Numbered from the stretch's first letter, positions 10,860 to 23,234 are shown. The stretch is 64,000 nucleotides of DNA from Lycorma delicatula (GCF_047948215.1 NC_134456.1:11247730-11311729), one strand, 5' to 3'. Notes: generated by a model not told the origin, from the letters alone. Program-made: numbers and translations.

Positions 10860-11735
10860 ATCCATTCTTCTTTCTTTTCTCCATTTTCCAGTATGCCTCA
10901 ATGTTGAACTCCAGGTTATTTGAGGTCTTGGAAATGGATTCTTCTGATCCTTCGCATTGAATCACGAGGATCTCCTGCTGCTGGCATCAAATGATACCAG
11001 TTCCGATGGAGCAGTAAGCAGTGCTTCAGAGTCAAGACTTGATACATTCCTTGCTAGAGCATGTGAGGCAGCCGAAGTGTTTGCTCTCTCTCTCTCTCTC
11101 TCAGAGGCCAAAAAGCCTCCATGATTTTCAAGGCTCCATTGATGGTCTTTTGAAATCTTTATCTTCTAACATCTTTACTTCCAGCTTCTCATATCCCTGC
11201 ACGGGAGATTTTCACAATCTGATTTGGGTTGTATTTGACCTTAGATATTCTCTTGAGTTTTCACTTCATTTGGCTTCCTGTTAGAATTGGTCAAAGGCCC
11301 AATCCTTTGTGGAGAAGAAATCTTTGTTTTAGTAACATCCGCCGCTACCTTCTGCAGCAGTTTATGACTCATTTCTTCAACTTCTTTCATTTTCAATTTA
11401 TGCTTAATGATACGTTTGATCATCTTTTTTAATGCTGGTGCCAGTTCAGATATCATGTCTCCTGTTTTAAAGGGAGCTGCAGCAGCAAGCTGAGCATAGG
11501 ATGCGTCTTCAGTGATATACTAGTCGCAATTTTCTTTGCATTGTAGTAGCTGACCTTCTGTAGGAAGATCAGCTTCACCAGCCATGATGATTACAAATTG
11601 TTGACAGTTTCAATGACCAATCCTACTGCAGTCTTCCTTACATCCTTTACCAGTTCTTCAGCAGCTTCCATGTCTCAGGCTATCATGAAAAGACTTATCT
11701 AGCTAAAATCTGCTTTACTCATCTTGATTACTAAA
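10860..11735 (-). pseudogene. degenerate protein-coding remnant, possibly a retroelement ORF1
   Basis: Higher GC than its flanks and coding-like on the minus strand, but broken by several stops. The best segment (11241-11456 and just upstream) reads ASYAQLAAAAPFKTGDM, then a lysine-rich helical stretch (KKMIKRIIKHKLKMKEVEEM) and TKISSPQRIGPL. A (CT)n run at 11084-11102 interrupts it. The alternation of basic helices and P/S/T-rich linkers resembles ORF1/Gag-like proteins of non-LTR elements, but no zinc knuckle is visible, and I cannot name the family. Confidence 0.35.
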
Positions 11736-12249
11736 CATTTTGGTATCACTATGTTTCCTTTCGATTGGACTTAGTTCGATTCGTCTTCTCAATGTCCAAG
11801 AACTCAACACTCTTCCTCCTCTTCAGTTGCGAAGACAGACACTCTCCAAGTCGAGAGTTTTTACATCGCCATCTGCCACAATTATTATTTACACTGTAAT
11901 TAAAATTACAAATAATACACACACGATTCCTGTCACATTTTTTTTTCTAAATATAATTATGTCACCCATCATTCGCATATTCATCAGGATACATGAATTT
12001 TATTTTGGTGACTTAGTGCTGGGTATAATATATTAAACAAGAAAACAATTTATCATGCTGGCTAAAAACGTCCCAACTACATCAGTCAAGTCCGAGCTCT
12101 CATGTGTGTAACATTTAGTGATGCAGTTACTGTTCCTAAAAATTTGTGATTTAATTTTTTCTTGTAAAGAAAGTGTTTATACTATATTAATGTGTATAGT
12201 ATAGTATAATGTGTATAAAGTCTTTAGTTTTGTCATATGCATTTGTGAG

Positions 12250-13890
12250 TGTATTACAGTGAACTTATTAATAAAAATGCCTCACAGTTTCATCAGCAAT
12301 CCAGAAAGTTACTGCTACGTTTGTGGTAAGGTAACTTTAAAGTCTCAGAGAAGAAATATAACTCCACTGATAAAAAAAAATCATGTGATAGTTTGGATGT
12401 AAAGTAGGTGATCAGCACAGGCCCTGGGCTCCTCGTACTTGCTGCAGTGTATGTGTAGCGTTGTTAACTGGATGGATCTCGTCTTATGACATTTTTAATT
12501 TCAGTGATTTTGAGAGAACCAAAGGAACAATTCATGGTTGGTATTTTTTGTATAACAGAAATATTAGGGATAACAGCTAAGACTAGACATACTGTTAAAT
12601 ATTCTGATATCCCTCTGTTGTGAGACCAGTGCCTCACAGTCCAGTTTTTTTAATTCCAGTACGATCGAAAACACAGGAATTAGTCAAAGATGAAGCTGTT
12701 GATGTTGAAGATTTATTGAATGTTGACCAAAGGAGAGACTCAGACATTTTAGAAAATACAAATACTGAACCACACTTAATACTGATCAATCAGAATTAAA
12801 TTATCGAATTTGTGATCTAAATTAATCCAAGAATCAAGCAGAAATTCTTGCATCAAAACTGAAATGATGGAATCGTTAAAGAAATGCTTTTCGTGACTGG
12901 CAGTCTGAATTTGAATGTTTCTTCTTTCAGTACAAGGATTTAGTTTACTGTAATGATGTGGAATTTTACTAAAAGCTTTGGTACATATGTACCATCCTGA
13001 TGAATGACGTCCTTTTATAGACACTTCAAAGTATAGATTAAAATCAGTACTTCTTCATGTTGGAAATAATATCCCATCATAAATGGATCTCATCATATGA
13101 CATTTGTAATTTCAGTGATTTGAAGAGAACTGAAGAAAAATATTAAACTTTTGTTTGATATGATTCAGTATGAGAAACAGCTGTGGAGATCTGAAAGTGT
13201 TAACACTGTTACTTGGTTTACAACTTGGTTATAGTAAATTTTACTGCTTCTTGTGTGAATGGGAAAGCAGAAATATGAAGAATCATTTAAAAAAGAGTGG
13301 TAAAAAAAAACATTGACTCTAGGAGAGAAGAACATTGTGAGTCCAGTACTTGTAAAACTTGAAAAAGTTTATTTTCTGCCACTACACATTAAGCTAGATT
13401 TAATCCACAATTTTGTAAATGTAGTGGATGATGGTAGGATTGGATTTCACTTTCTAAAAAACAAATTTCTTAATACAAGTGATACTAAGATGAAGGACCC
13501 CAAAATAAGAAAACTAACAAATTTGATTGAATGACTATCAAATCTTTTAAAAATATTGTAAACAACTTCTTTGAAAATCATAAGGCGCATAACTACCAAA
13601 AACTTATAACTGAGCTTTTAAAAAACAAAAAACACTTTGATGTAATATGCCAGTAATGACCCAGTTCTTAGATTTCATCTGGATTTTTTCCATACCAATT
13701 TGGAGCTGTAAGTGACGAACATGAAAAATGCTTTACCAGGAAATATCCACAATGGAAACCCAGTACCAGTGAAAATGAAAGCCAAGAATTCTGGCAGACT
13801 ATTATTAGAATCTCAAGACTGATTATCTACAGAAAATTCAAAAGAAGGAGATTTTAAGCATGTAAAGGCTGATGTATAATATTGTTTTAC
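12250..13890 (+). pseudogene. uncharacterised multicopy arthropod gene family, copy A (broken)
   Basis: Starts near ATG 12274 with SNPESYCYVCGKVTLKSQRR and NITPLIKK, then breaks. Later pieces appear in shifting frames: GPWAPRTCC..C near 12420-12460, a stretch like KNQAEILASKLK near 12815, FECFFFQYKDLVYCNDV near 12910, EKVYFLPLHIKLDLIHNFVN near 13365, and a C-terminal remnant (MLYQEISTME, ILADYYWNLK) near 13720-13830. The N-terminal CxxC and later HxCCxxC cysteines suggest a zinc-binding module. The same protein recurs at 35.8 kb. I recall closely related predicted proteins repeated many times in hemipteran and other arthropod genomes, which would fit a transposon-borne or domesticated gene, but that is memory, not a search. 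Function unknown. Confidence 0.65.
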
Positions 13891-13979
13891 TACTTACTAC
13901 CATCACAGTGTTTTTTTCTTACTACAAAAAAACCTATGCCGGATAGAAAGAAACCATTGACAAGTTTAAAATTAGCATA

Positions 13980-14009
13980 AATTGCCAGCTACACGGTCAG
14001 CTGGCAATT
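13980..14009. repeat. perfect 11-bp hairpin
   Basis: AATTGCCAGCT at 13980-13990 and AGCTGGCAATT at 13999-14009 around an 8-nt loop, followed closely by a 17-18 nt A-run (14023-14040). Function unknown. Confidence 0.6.
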
Positions 14010-14345
14010 AACATTCTTGTAACAAAAAAAAAAAAAAAAATTTTCTTGTCCAATGATATAAATTGTTGAAATACGAGTATGTATCAAAATCATTCTACCA
14101 GTACCGACTATAATTATATGAACATGATGTCTAAAATGCAAATTAAAGAATTACTAGATTTCCAAAAGATTCATTCAAATTTATTTTTGTGAAGTTTGTT
14201 AAAAATATATTAAATACAAATACAACCAATTATTGTGGTTGATTATTACATTTTATATACGTGTAAATTTATTAAACCTATGAAATTAGTAACAGTTTTC
14301 TGTTGTAAAACCTACTTGAAAAAATTTTAAAACAGAGTAATTTAC

Positions 14346-14470
14346 CTTGCAAATGAAGAATAGTGCTTTAATTTTTTACCAGCACAAAGAGAAAATGCTA
14401 CTTCTATTGTCTCTGCATAAGACAAATCAGACTTTTTAACTACTTGACATAATTTTCCTGAACATTTTGC
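14346..14470 (-). CDS. SLC36/PAT-like transporter, coding exon 4
   Basis: 41 codons plus two bases. The acceptor has a long T-run ending TTTTTTAG at 14471; the donor is GCAAG|GTAAAT at 14345. It reads AKCSGKLCQVVKKSDLSYAE, then TIEVAFSLCAGKKLKHY. In SLC36 proteins the cytoplasmic loop after helix 2 reads like VKCAHHFCRR...YGDTVMYGLE, and the match in order (KC, C, Y, A/T, E) is clear. Phase 0 entry joins exactly to exon 3; phase 2 exit asks for an exon beginning with one base of a split codon, which I could not find. Confidence 0.85.
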
Positions 14471-14839
14471 CTAAAAAAAAAAGAATAATACGGAATCTTT
14501 CTTTGGTAAATGTAATAAAAATATATACATACACACGTCAACTAAAACCCTAAATCAACTATGAACCCTCCAAAATAGAAGATTAATGTGAATATACCAA
14601 TTTATTCAAAAAACATTTTGAATCCATGGTTTCTCATTAATTATAAAATCTTAAATCTAACTCTTAACTATTAAAATTTTGCTATGTGTTTGTAGCAAGA
14701 CAGATGGCAACACTACAATTGCTATAAACAGATTTTTTTTGTTAATACATAACCTGTAGGTAGTTAGTGCACATATGAGTTTTGTATATTGTTAGTTGTA
14801 TTTTGCCAGTTTTTTGTCAAACATATCTGCAATAGCTTT

Positions 14840-15835
14840 TTGTAAGATTTGCTATTCATTTACCAAACAAGGTGGACATAATACAAAAAAAAAATAGCAG
14901 AATTATTACATTATCTAAGCATGTAAGGTTTTCACAGAGGATGATTGCTGAAGAATATAAGGTAGTTTTGTGTACTATAAACAGAATTTTAAGTAGTTTA
15001 AAAATACTGGTTATTTTTTCCCCAAAAGAGAAGGAAAATGTAATCATAAAAGGAAAAATACTCCTCAAGCAAACCATTTATTGATTAGAAAAAGCAAAAT
15101 GAATCCTAGGCTATCTGTAGATTTAAATAGAGAAATAAGAAAAAATGGTGCTGATATTCAGATGAGTTCTGTTAAAGATTCTGGGAAGTTGGTTGAAGGG
15201 TAAGTTTTTCATTGGAATGCACACTGACCAGTGAAAAAACAATTGATTACTGCAATAATGCACAAGAAACATGTACAGTGGGCTAAAACTTATAAGAAGA
15301 GTATGCAAGGACAATGGAAAAAAATCTCTTTTCTTTATGGATCACATTTTGAAGTATACAGACACAAAGTTAGTATGCAAAAGTCCAAAAGAGTTTACAT
15401 CTTTTCATATCCTTCACCAAAACATCCTCCAAAGGAAATGTTTAGGGAGTGTAAAATGACCTTCACAAAGACCATTGGTTCCAGTGGATGGAGTGGTGAA
15501 TTCTGATAAATACATAACTTTACTCCAGAGAAGATTGTTGCACTCTTATAAAAATTATTTTCAGCTGGCATCTAAAAGCAAAGATTTTCACTGAAAATGG
15601 TATAAATGCTCTTCCATCACTGGCAGTTTACTAGTCTTAAACCCAATTTAGAACGTGTGATCAATTTGTAAGCAAAAACTTGGCAAGAAGACTATTCAGA
15701 AAATATTTCTGTGATTCCTTTGATCAAGATATGGTTCCATGATACTGAAAAAACATGTGAAAATCTGGTTGAACCAATACATAAATGTTGTCAGGAGATA
15801 ATAAAGAAAAAGAGACGACATGTCAACTATTAAAA
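14840..15835 (+). pseudogene. Tc1-like transposase remnant
   Basis: A broken plus-strand transposase of the Tc1/mariner superfamily. Recognisable in order: helix-turn-helix-like remnants (14870-15080), MHKKHVQWAKTYKK and GQWKKISF near 15255-15330, SHFEVYRHKV near 15342 (the position of the first catalytic-aspartate block, usually DESHFE; the aspartate is lost in this copy), SPKHPPKEMFRECK near 15415, a frame change, then PNLERVINLKAKTW near 15640 (expected PDLNPIENVW; the glutamate position is intact but the frame is damaged) and the C-terminal IWFHDTEKTCENLVEPIHKC. Frameshifts and stops make it inactive. Terminal inverted repeats were not identified. It lies in intron 3 of the SLC36-like gene, antisense to it. 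Confidence 0.8.
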
Positions 15836-16242
15836 TACATCTGCTCTGTATTGATAATAAATTGTGTAATACTTGTATTTTTCATTGAGAATTCCAGTTA
15901 ATTTTAGTACTGTGTGTATCAAAAATAATGTGTCATTATCAATAATGACTTAACTGATAATGAAGTGACAGTTTTTCATTCATTATATTGTTATTTTTTA
16001 TATGTAGTGATGGTATTGCATTACATATAACTGTAAATGAAATCATTGATCTGAAAAACGTTTTACAATAACTGGTAAGCATACTTGCTTTACATTAAAC
16101 TTCTTTGATGTGTTCTTAGGTAACTTTTTTTAATTGAAACATGCTAGACGACATGTTTAATAAAAAATATACACATATATTAAGTACTTATATACTAACG
16201 TATTATTTTGATTGTAAAAAATTATATAACTTTAGGATGAAG

Positions 16243-16745
16243 TTGTAGGAGGGCCGTTCGGAACGTAACCTCAGTTTGGCTATAAATAAAACACAGTTGT
16301 GGGTAAATACAATTTATTATGTACATCTCAAAACTACATCTTTCCTCAACTTTTCAACATAATTACCATTAAAATTTGGGCACTTATACCTTGTCACTAA
16401 CCTAGAAATTCCGGCTGCAAAAAATCTCCCACCCATTCCTTACTTACGGAACTTCATAATCTTTGGCTACACACCGCGCAAAGTTCCTCATGAATATTTT
16501 TTTTGTCGTGAGAATCTTATAACAGCGCGCACTTCACAACACTTTGCGGGGTTTTCAATTGCAGCGCATAGTTAATAAGCTAGAGAAAATCAACGAACGA
16601 TCATACAAGCTTAATACTGCCACGGCTGGATGCCAAATGACCTCCCGCGCATGATGAAAGAAAGTAACAAGGTGTAGCATTGCGCACAGTATTCGGCGCG
16701 CATGCGTATACGCTCGTCCCAAAATCTCATTTTCTACCGGGTTAT
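16243..16745 (-). pseudogene. mariner-like element, internally deleted
   Basis: On the minus strand a transposase N-terminal fragment (ENPAKCCEVRAVIRF, 16560-16510; then HEELCAV) runs almost directly into the C-terminal fragment FFAAGISRLVTRYKCPNFNG (about 16435-16375), ending NYVEKLRKDVVLRCT and a stop. The central catalytic region is missing. Past the stop comes GAGGTTACGTTCCGAACG, which looks like the 3' terminal repeat (16252-16275). The matching 5' terminal repeat was not found at the right-hand end. A deletion derivative of this kind would be non-autonomous. Confidence 0.7.
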
Positions 16746-16774
16746 TTGAACATATAAGTAAGAGATTTTGGGAC
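16716..16774. repeat. 13-bp inverted repeat GTCCCAAAATCTC / GAGATTTTGGGAC
   Basis: Arms 16716-16728 and 16762-16774 with a 33-nt spacer, at the upstream edge of the mariner-like remnant. The same GATTTTGGGACGAGC sequence recurs at 18135-18150 in opposite orientation to the left arm. Confidence 0.65.
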
Positions 16775-17084
16775 AAAAGTTTTTAGTTGTACAAAAATTT
16801 TACAAAATTTTAAATACATGATAATGATTAAACGAGCTAACAATCGAATATTTATGAATGATTATTCACTTTCAATATGAATTAGTATTATTTGGTACTG
16901 ATAAAGTTGGTAATATTTATTAAAAATAATAATTTTTTTTTTTTAATAATCCTTAATAAAAATAAATATTTTATACAAGTCTATTGATTCTTAAGAGCAT
17001 TGAAATTGATTGTTAATTAAGATAAAATTCAAAATAATGAATGAAAACCTAAACAAACAAACAGGGGACACATTTTATGAAAGT

Positions 17085-17165
17085 CAAAGTCATCGTGTAG
17101 CGTGTGTGGCTCTAGGGTAACGACTCCTTTTGCTGTTCGTGGGGTTCGGTATCGAATCACCGATA
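17085..17165 (+). repeat. tRNA-like sequence followed by a T-run
   Basis: TGGCTCTAGGGTAACG resembles an A box and GGTTCGGTATCGAATC a distorted B box, followed by a run of 12 Ts. This could be a third SINE head or a decayed tRNA gene. No clean cloverleaf could be drawn. Confidence 0.35.
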
Positions 17166-18124
17166 ATTTTTTTTTTTTCTAATATTATTTTCCTTTTATT
17201 ATGTGAAACTATTCAATGCTGTTAAAATGGAAAATCAACTAAATGGGGTATAACTTATTTCAAAATTTTATAACTGAAGATCTGATATTATTTATTTTGG
17301 TCAATCTTCGGAATAGATGATTTTTTAGTTTAATTAAAAATATTATCACAAAACAATTTTTGAAAGAAATTGCTTTTAATAATCTAATTTACACGGGAAA
17401 ATGAGATATTACTTATTTTTTTACGGATAACAAAATGAATATTACTTTATAATACTGAAATAAAAATAAAATAAAAAGTTGTTGTTAAGTGAAAAATAAT
17501 TTTATATTCAATAAACATATTTTTCTAATGAGTCAAATGAAATGCAAGGGATTTTCTAGGTAAACCATTCTAAACCGCGTGCAATAAAGAGAACAATTGC
17601 AAAAGGGTCCGTTTTGGTTTTTATGTTAATGAAAACTATTTTATTTTCTATTTCATATAAAATTTTTCCATTATATTTTCATTTGAATTAAAATAATTAA
17701 AGTTAATTATTTTCTGAACCGCTCTGTATCTAATAGTACATTAATAATTAATTCAAGGTAAATTGTTTATTAAGAAAAATTATTAGAAATTATTATATTG
17801 TTAAGAAATAAACGAAATTAATCATTCAGATCATAATTCTCGACTCCACATACAGTCATTTAAATTTTATATAAAATAAACAAAAAAACCTATACTCCAT
17901 ATTTATTTGGAAGTGCGTGTACATGCACACGTGAGTACGGCAATTCCTATTTATAAATATTAGAGTAAAAATCCTCATTTCGACACCAATTTTCATATAC
18001 GTCAATAAATTTTATTCCTTTATGTTTCAAAAGTTTGTTTATTTTTGATAATTCTGCCTTTAATCACATTGATGTCTTGCTTCTGTTTGTGCGCCAACCG
18101 CATAAACGAATTTAAACATCATGG
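17166..18124. other. AT-rich intronic DNA, nothing supported
   Basis: Lies between the mariner-like remnant and its partial inverted copy at 18.13 kb. No coding pattern seen. Confidence 0.35.
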
Positions 18125-18245
18125 CGGGAAAAGGATTTTGGGACGAGCCACTGCGCAACGCTGGGTGTGCGACATCTTGTTACTTTCATCATGCTCCCGC
18201 GCACGTCTATACAAAAAGCGGTAGTGATATCCGTACTTTTTCCCG
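18125..18245 (+). repeat. partial inverted copy of the 16.6-16.74 kb segment
   Basis: GATTTTGGGACGAGC (18135-18149), TTGTTACTTTC (18177-18187) and TCATGC..CGCG (18190 on) occur in the same order as on the minus strand at 16735-16640. The copies point away from each other and flank 1.4 kb of AT-rich DNA. Both are more GC-rich than the surroundings. Confidence 0.5.
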
Positions 18246-19636
18246 CGTAGTTAGCAAACGAAGTTTACTTTCCTTACTGTCCTCGTAATTTGAAATTATG
18301 AATGAATAAACTATTTTTGTATTACCCTATTTATCAATGTTAATATGTCATTTAAAATTAGGTGCATAAAAACATTTGAAATAACTTTTCATGAGTTGGT
18401 GTCATTTCAGAATCCATTCTTCTTTCGACCTTGGTTTTGTGTCATAATTCATATTTGACATTAATAAATAAATCTGTCAAAGGTTGATTTTTGTACAGCC
18501 AAATATTACCTTCAACAGCTGATCAAAGTCAGCATTAGAACTGTACTAGACCATAATATATATTCTAAAGTCTAGTTATGTACCTCATTAGATGCATATC
18601 CTAACAACTGAACATGGTTGATTCATTTTCCTCCTAATATTATTATTATTATTATTATTATTGTTGTTATAATAGCCTCAGATGATCCACATATGTAGTT
18701 TAATGAGGAATATGAAATGATGGATGAAAAGATACTAAATCTTTGCTGGGAGTCTAACCTGAACAGCTGATTTAGAAGCCAGCAGGCTAACTACCATGTC
18801 AGCATGGTAGCTAGCTGACTTTGATTTACCATTAAAAAACATATTAGATTTTATTTTTTTCTTATATATTTTTATTTTTCTGATTTAAAAAGTAACACTA
18901 AAAATGCCAAATAACTTAACAGTTTTTCTGTAACACAAGCATACTAATATTATACACTGCATATTAGTTATTGCTAGAACCTGGGAAGTTGTGATAAATA
19001 AATAAATCTTATTTATAAAATTTATTAAGATCTGTTCTCATAATCTTGATTTTTATATCCTAATTTTCTTATAATCCCCAAATTAAGAATTACTGTCATA
19101 AAACTGATAATATTTATCTCTTGTGTTTAGTAGCAGCAGAAGTGGTTGTTATTCTTTGAACTCAATAGTTTTGTGGAAACAAATTCTAGAAGACTGTATC
19201 AACAGTGATTTCTTTGGTTATTTTCTAACCTCTTTACTGACAGTGAATTTAACTGTATTCTGTTTTGTGACTTGTAATAAAATGAGTAGGCATGGTTGTG
19301 TAAACTGGTATTAAATAAACTTTCTGGTTGTTCACTTATGGAAATTACAAAATAAAAAATCAATGAGTATCGCTTAATAAACTTTCTTAGTGCAGTTCCA
19401 TATTTGATATTGTAGATTCAAAATTTTTTACTCTATCTTGACACATCAAGAAGCTGCCCAACTGATCGTATCAGATAAATTTTCTAAATGACTTCCCTGT
19501 TTATCTTTTTTTTTTTGTTAAAAAAAGTTAATTTAAGAATATTAATGTACATTCTGCATGATTGTTAACATTTTATATTTATTTTAAAAAAAATATCAAA
19601 TAAGTATAATTTTAATATGGACTATAAAAAAAAAGT
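18246..19636. other. AT-rich intronic DNA with (ATT)n microsatellite
   Basis: Contains an (ATT)n tract at about 18639-18669 and a small hairpin (CTACCATG / CATGGTAG near 18791-18810). No gene seen. Confidence 0.4.
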
Positions 19637-19660
19637 TCAAATAAATTTTTTTAATCTTAC

Positions 19661-19811
19661 CAGTATTGTCAAACAGTGGATGCAAATAATAGCCGTTAAA
19701 ACAATTCCAAAAGGTGAAAAAAGAAGACCAGCAATTTTAAAGTCATATGGAATAGTAAGCAATCCTGCCTCAATTGATGATTTAATCACATTCATGAATG
19801 CTTCAACATCT
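19661..19811 (-). CDS. SLC36/PAT-like transporter, coding exon 3 (TM1-TM2)
   Basis: 151 nt: one base completing a split codon, then 50 codons. Acceptor TTTTATATTAG at 19812, donor ATACTG|GTAAGA at 19660. Residues 61-110 of the reconstructed protein. Helix 1 carries KSSIEAGLLTIPYDFKIAG, aligned with the family's KGNIGTGLLGLP...KNAG; helix 2 is FGIVLTAIICIHCLTIL, aligned with the family's IICTHCMHILV. Helix 1 forms part of the substrate site in AAAP/APC-fold transporters. The usual small GTG turn is EAG here, which may alter substrate choice or mean a diverged paralogue. Phases match exons 2 and 4 exactly. Confidence 0.9.
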
Positions 19812-20644
19812 CTAATATAAAAGAAAATTATAAATTGAAAAATAAAATTAGAGTTAATAATATGATAAAACCATCTAGTAATTGAACAAAGTAACAAATG
19901 TCGTTAAAAAATAAATTTAACAGGTCTCAAGAATTTATTTTTTGTAACAATAAAAATAAATGTAATTTTTGATAATATAAGTCTAATATTACAATCATAA
20001 ATTTAAATTGAAGCAGCTTAAAAGAGTAAGAACTAAATTTTAACCCTTTCACATTTAAGAAACCAGTTTATATCAACAAATTAATGCACAGTTTGTATAG
20101 TCAAGATAATTAAAATTATTAGATGTGAGTGAAATGTACAAATGGTTATCTAATGTAAGGGTTTTGTTCTTCTCACATTATTCTATTATTACATATTTTC
20201 CACTCATTTGCAATACAAACTGGAAACACAAAACAACTTTTTTTATTTCATGTTTTTAATAATATTTTCCAGGGAAATTCATTATACATTTTCATTAAAT
20301 TTTGTAGTTAGAATCTGTGTTGAATTTTTCATTTCTGTTAAAATATTCATGAACATTAGAAAATCCATATTTACAACTTTCGTTTACTTCTGATTGTGTG
20401 TTGAATAATCCAGTTCAAATACCTAATTCCTACTTCCTTTGCTCATTCTTTTCTACAAGGAAGGGAAAATTTATTCCTATTAATCTACTTATTTAGCAAT
20501 AATTCTATTTAGTATGAAGCTTTTGGCTCTTCTATTCTTGACACCCTATTTTAACCTTTGTTCTACTTAGTCCCTTATAAGCTAACCAAAACAGTTTTAA
20601 ATTACTTTCTCCCGATAACGTTTTGAGAGTAAGCCACATTTCGG

Positions 20645-20852
20645 TTTTCTAGCAACCTGGGAAATAAGAAAATTAGTGAGAAAGTATCTCTGAGGTCTTT
20701 CCCATTTATACTATGTGCAGATTAAAATTAACTTCAAACTGACAGTTTATAACAAAGTTGGAACAGTGTTGTCATAAACCATGGTTAATTGTTAACTGAC
20801 AATGATGATAATGATTGTGATTTTCTGTTGTAGAGAAAATAAAATTTCAGGG
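20645..20852 (+). repeat. direct repeat, copy 1 of 2
   Basis: Starts TTCTAGCAACCTGGGAAATA, ends near AAATAAAATTTCAG. The partner at 21689-21901 keeps the same word order throughout (GAATTAGTGAGA, CTTTCCCATTTATA, GGAACAGTGTTGTCATAAAC, CTGTTGTAGA). The two copies differ by scattered substitutions and small indels. Confidence 0.8.
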
Positions 20853-21688
20853 GTTTATTTGATGTAAAGTTCTCTTTTGATGATCAAATTGATTGAATCT
20901 ATAACAAAATTAAACCATACTGTTTTGCTTTTAAGTACCTCAATAAAATCTTAAGCTTTTCATAATTATAAAATATAGAGTTTTCAAGATAGAAAATTGC
21001 TTATTAGACCATTGTTTGAATACACAAGATTACTCATACCCACAAGTATGTACCATGTAACTGATATTTAGAAAATTAAATATGTTAACTTACATGAATG
21101 TGCAATCTTTGCTAAAAGATAGTCTCTTGCTCTTAAAAAATAACAATATCCACAAATTAAACTGACATCAGATCTGTTTTTGTGTAATCTAGTACATTAA
21201 TTTGGTTTATGAGAAAAGACCTTATTGTGCTTTCACTGCTATTTTTAATATATTACTGAAAAATTAAAAATATATTCCCACCAATTTAACTAAAGGATTT
21301 TCTTTTAAAAAATCTAAAGCATAATCACATTTTGTAATAAAAAACACATCAGTATTAATATGTAACTTATATGCTTACATACAGCCAAGGAATTTCCTAC
21401 ACTGATAATTTTTTATAATTGCATAACCATCTCAGAAAAGTATGTTACTACAGAACTGTTTTCAGTCATAAAGGATGTTAGTGCTTTTAAACAAGGTTTA
21501 GTAATTATACAATTAGTTCAATTGATACTCCACTCTAATTTTATTACTATTAAATGTGCTATTGTTAAATTGAAAATGTCTTATAACCCATGGAATGATT
21601 AAGAAAATATATATTTACCTCACTCATATAAATAAAATCCTTATGAAAATATTTTCTGTAAATATTATCAAGTCTCTAGCTAAGTTAT

Positions 21689-21901
21689 GTTTCTAGCTAC
21701 CTGAGAAATAAGAGAATTAGTGAGAGAGTAACTCTGAGGCCTTTCCCATTTATATTGTTATGTGCAGATTAAAGTTAACATCAAACTGACAATTTATAAC
21801 AAAATTGGAACAGTGTTGTCATAAACAATGATTAATTATTAACTGATATAATAATGATAATTATTGTGATATTCTGTTGTAGATAAAATAAAATTTTAGG
21901 G
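21689..21901 (+). repeat. direct repeat, copy 2 of 2
   Basis: Partner of 20645-20852, about 1.04 kb downstream. Either a local segmental duplication or two insertions of the same short interspersed element. No terminal inverted repeat or A-tail is evident. Confidence 0.8.
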
Positions 21902-23234
21902 AAAGTCATTAAAATTTCAGGGAAGAAATAAAAAAATTTGTGTAGTTAGTTTTAATTTTATAAAACACATTATAGTAATTTACTGTAAATAAAATATTAC
22001 TAGCATTAAAAATATATACTCACATTATTAATTATGAAAATATTATCTTGAAAACAAAAAAAAATAAACTTATAGAATAGAAAATTACAACTAAATTTGT
22101 TAATTTTTCCGTTTATTCGCAAATATAAATCACAGGTATATTCTTTCACAATGCTTATTTTAAGAGACAATGTAAGATATTATTCACTGAATTAACTGTG
22201 TAATTTTTTTTTACTTTTTTTGAAGTTAAAGCAATTATTTTTTAATTACTGAAAACTCAAAGCTTAATTTGTCTAAAACAAGTAAAGGTTTATGAGAAAT
22301 CAATATTTAGTATTTGTTTAATCAAGATCATCGATGATGAAAATTAATTAGCTAATTTGTTTCTGGTATTTGTTACATTATAATAAATTATCATGGTTCT
22401 CTTGTGTATTTTTTTGGATTTTCTAAGCCAAGAAGATTAGAAAATGTTCATTGTTGATATATATTATTTTACTCATGAGCTATGAAAATTAACTGAAAAA
22501 ATTTTTTATGGTCTGTTAAGCCCCAGTTTAAAGGAATTTCATTTTCAGGACTTGTAAGCCTGCATTCTTGAAATTCTTTACTTTGGGAGTGATTATAAGG
22601 CTGTAGAGCTTAAAAGAATTTTTTAATCGCTACATAGTTAGCGCCATTGAAGCTTATGAATAAAGATATCAGTAAGTTATTCAAGAAAATTCAAAATTAA
22701 ATGCAGTAAAGTCAGTATTCAAATAATATTTATTAGTTTAATTTATAATGTGGCTTTATTCTTTATCAATACAAATTTTTAAATTATTTTATTGCATTTT
22801 CAAACATTTTTTTATATTACCGTAATTTTCTTCATAATAATTGCTTAAATGATCTTAAATAAGGAAGACAAATATAGTGCTTGAACACATTACTCACCTG
22901 TTGTACTCGGGTAAAAAAAGAAATAACAAAAGCATAGAAAAGAATTAAAATAAAAAATTGCTTTTCAATTCTTATTACATTTGGCAGAGAAAAAACAGTG
23001 TATTTTAATAAATATTAAAATTATGAGATCAATCTTAATTGTATGATAAGAGATGATTTAAACAGCCTAAATTAATAATAAGCTGTCCATTGTTCTTATA
23101 AATTCCAGGAATGATTAGAATATATCTATTTTTTTCCAACAGTAATAGAAGTTCTTAAATAATATTTCAACTGATGTATGAAATTTTGATATTCTATTAC
23201 AGTTTTTAAAATGTATGGTATCTATGTAAGCGTA

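Larger units (their letters stand above)
19900..23234. other. AT-rich intronic and intergenic DNA, no gene
   Basis: Holds the 0.2 kb duplicated segment described separately. Small open frames here are short, low-complexity and lack splice or start context. Confidence 0.4.

Noticed and set aside
12776..13024. 82-codon minus-strand frame
   Set aside because: Antisense of copy A of the multicopy gene family, which reads sensibly on the plus strand.
18639..18669. CRISPR-like or regulatory repeat
   Set aside because: Simple (ATT)n microsatellite; no spaced direct repeats anywhere in the window fit a CRISPR array.
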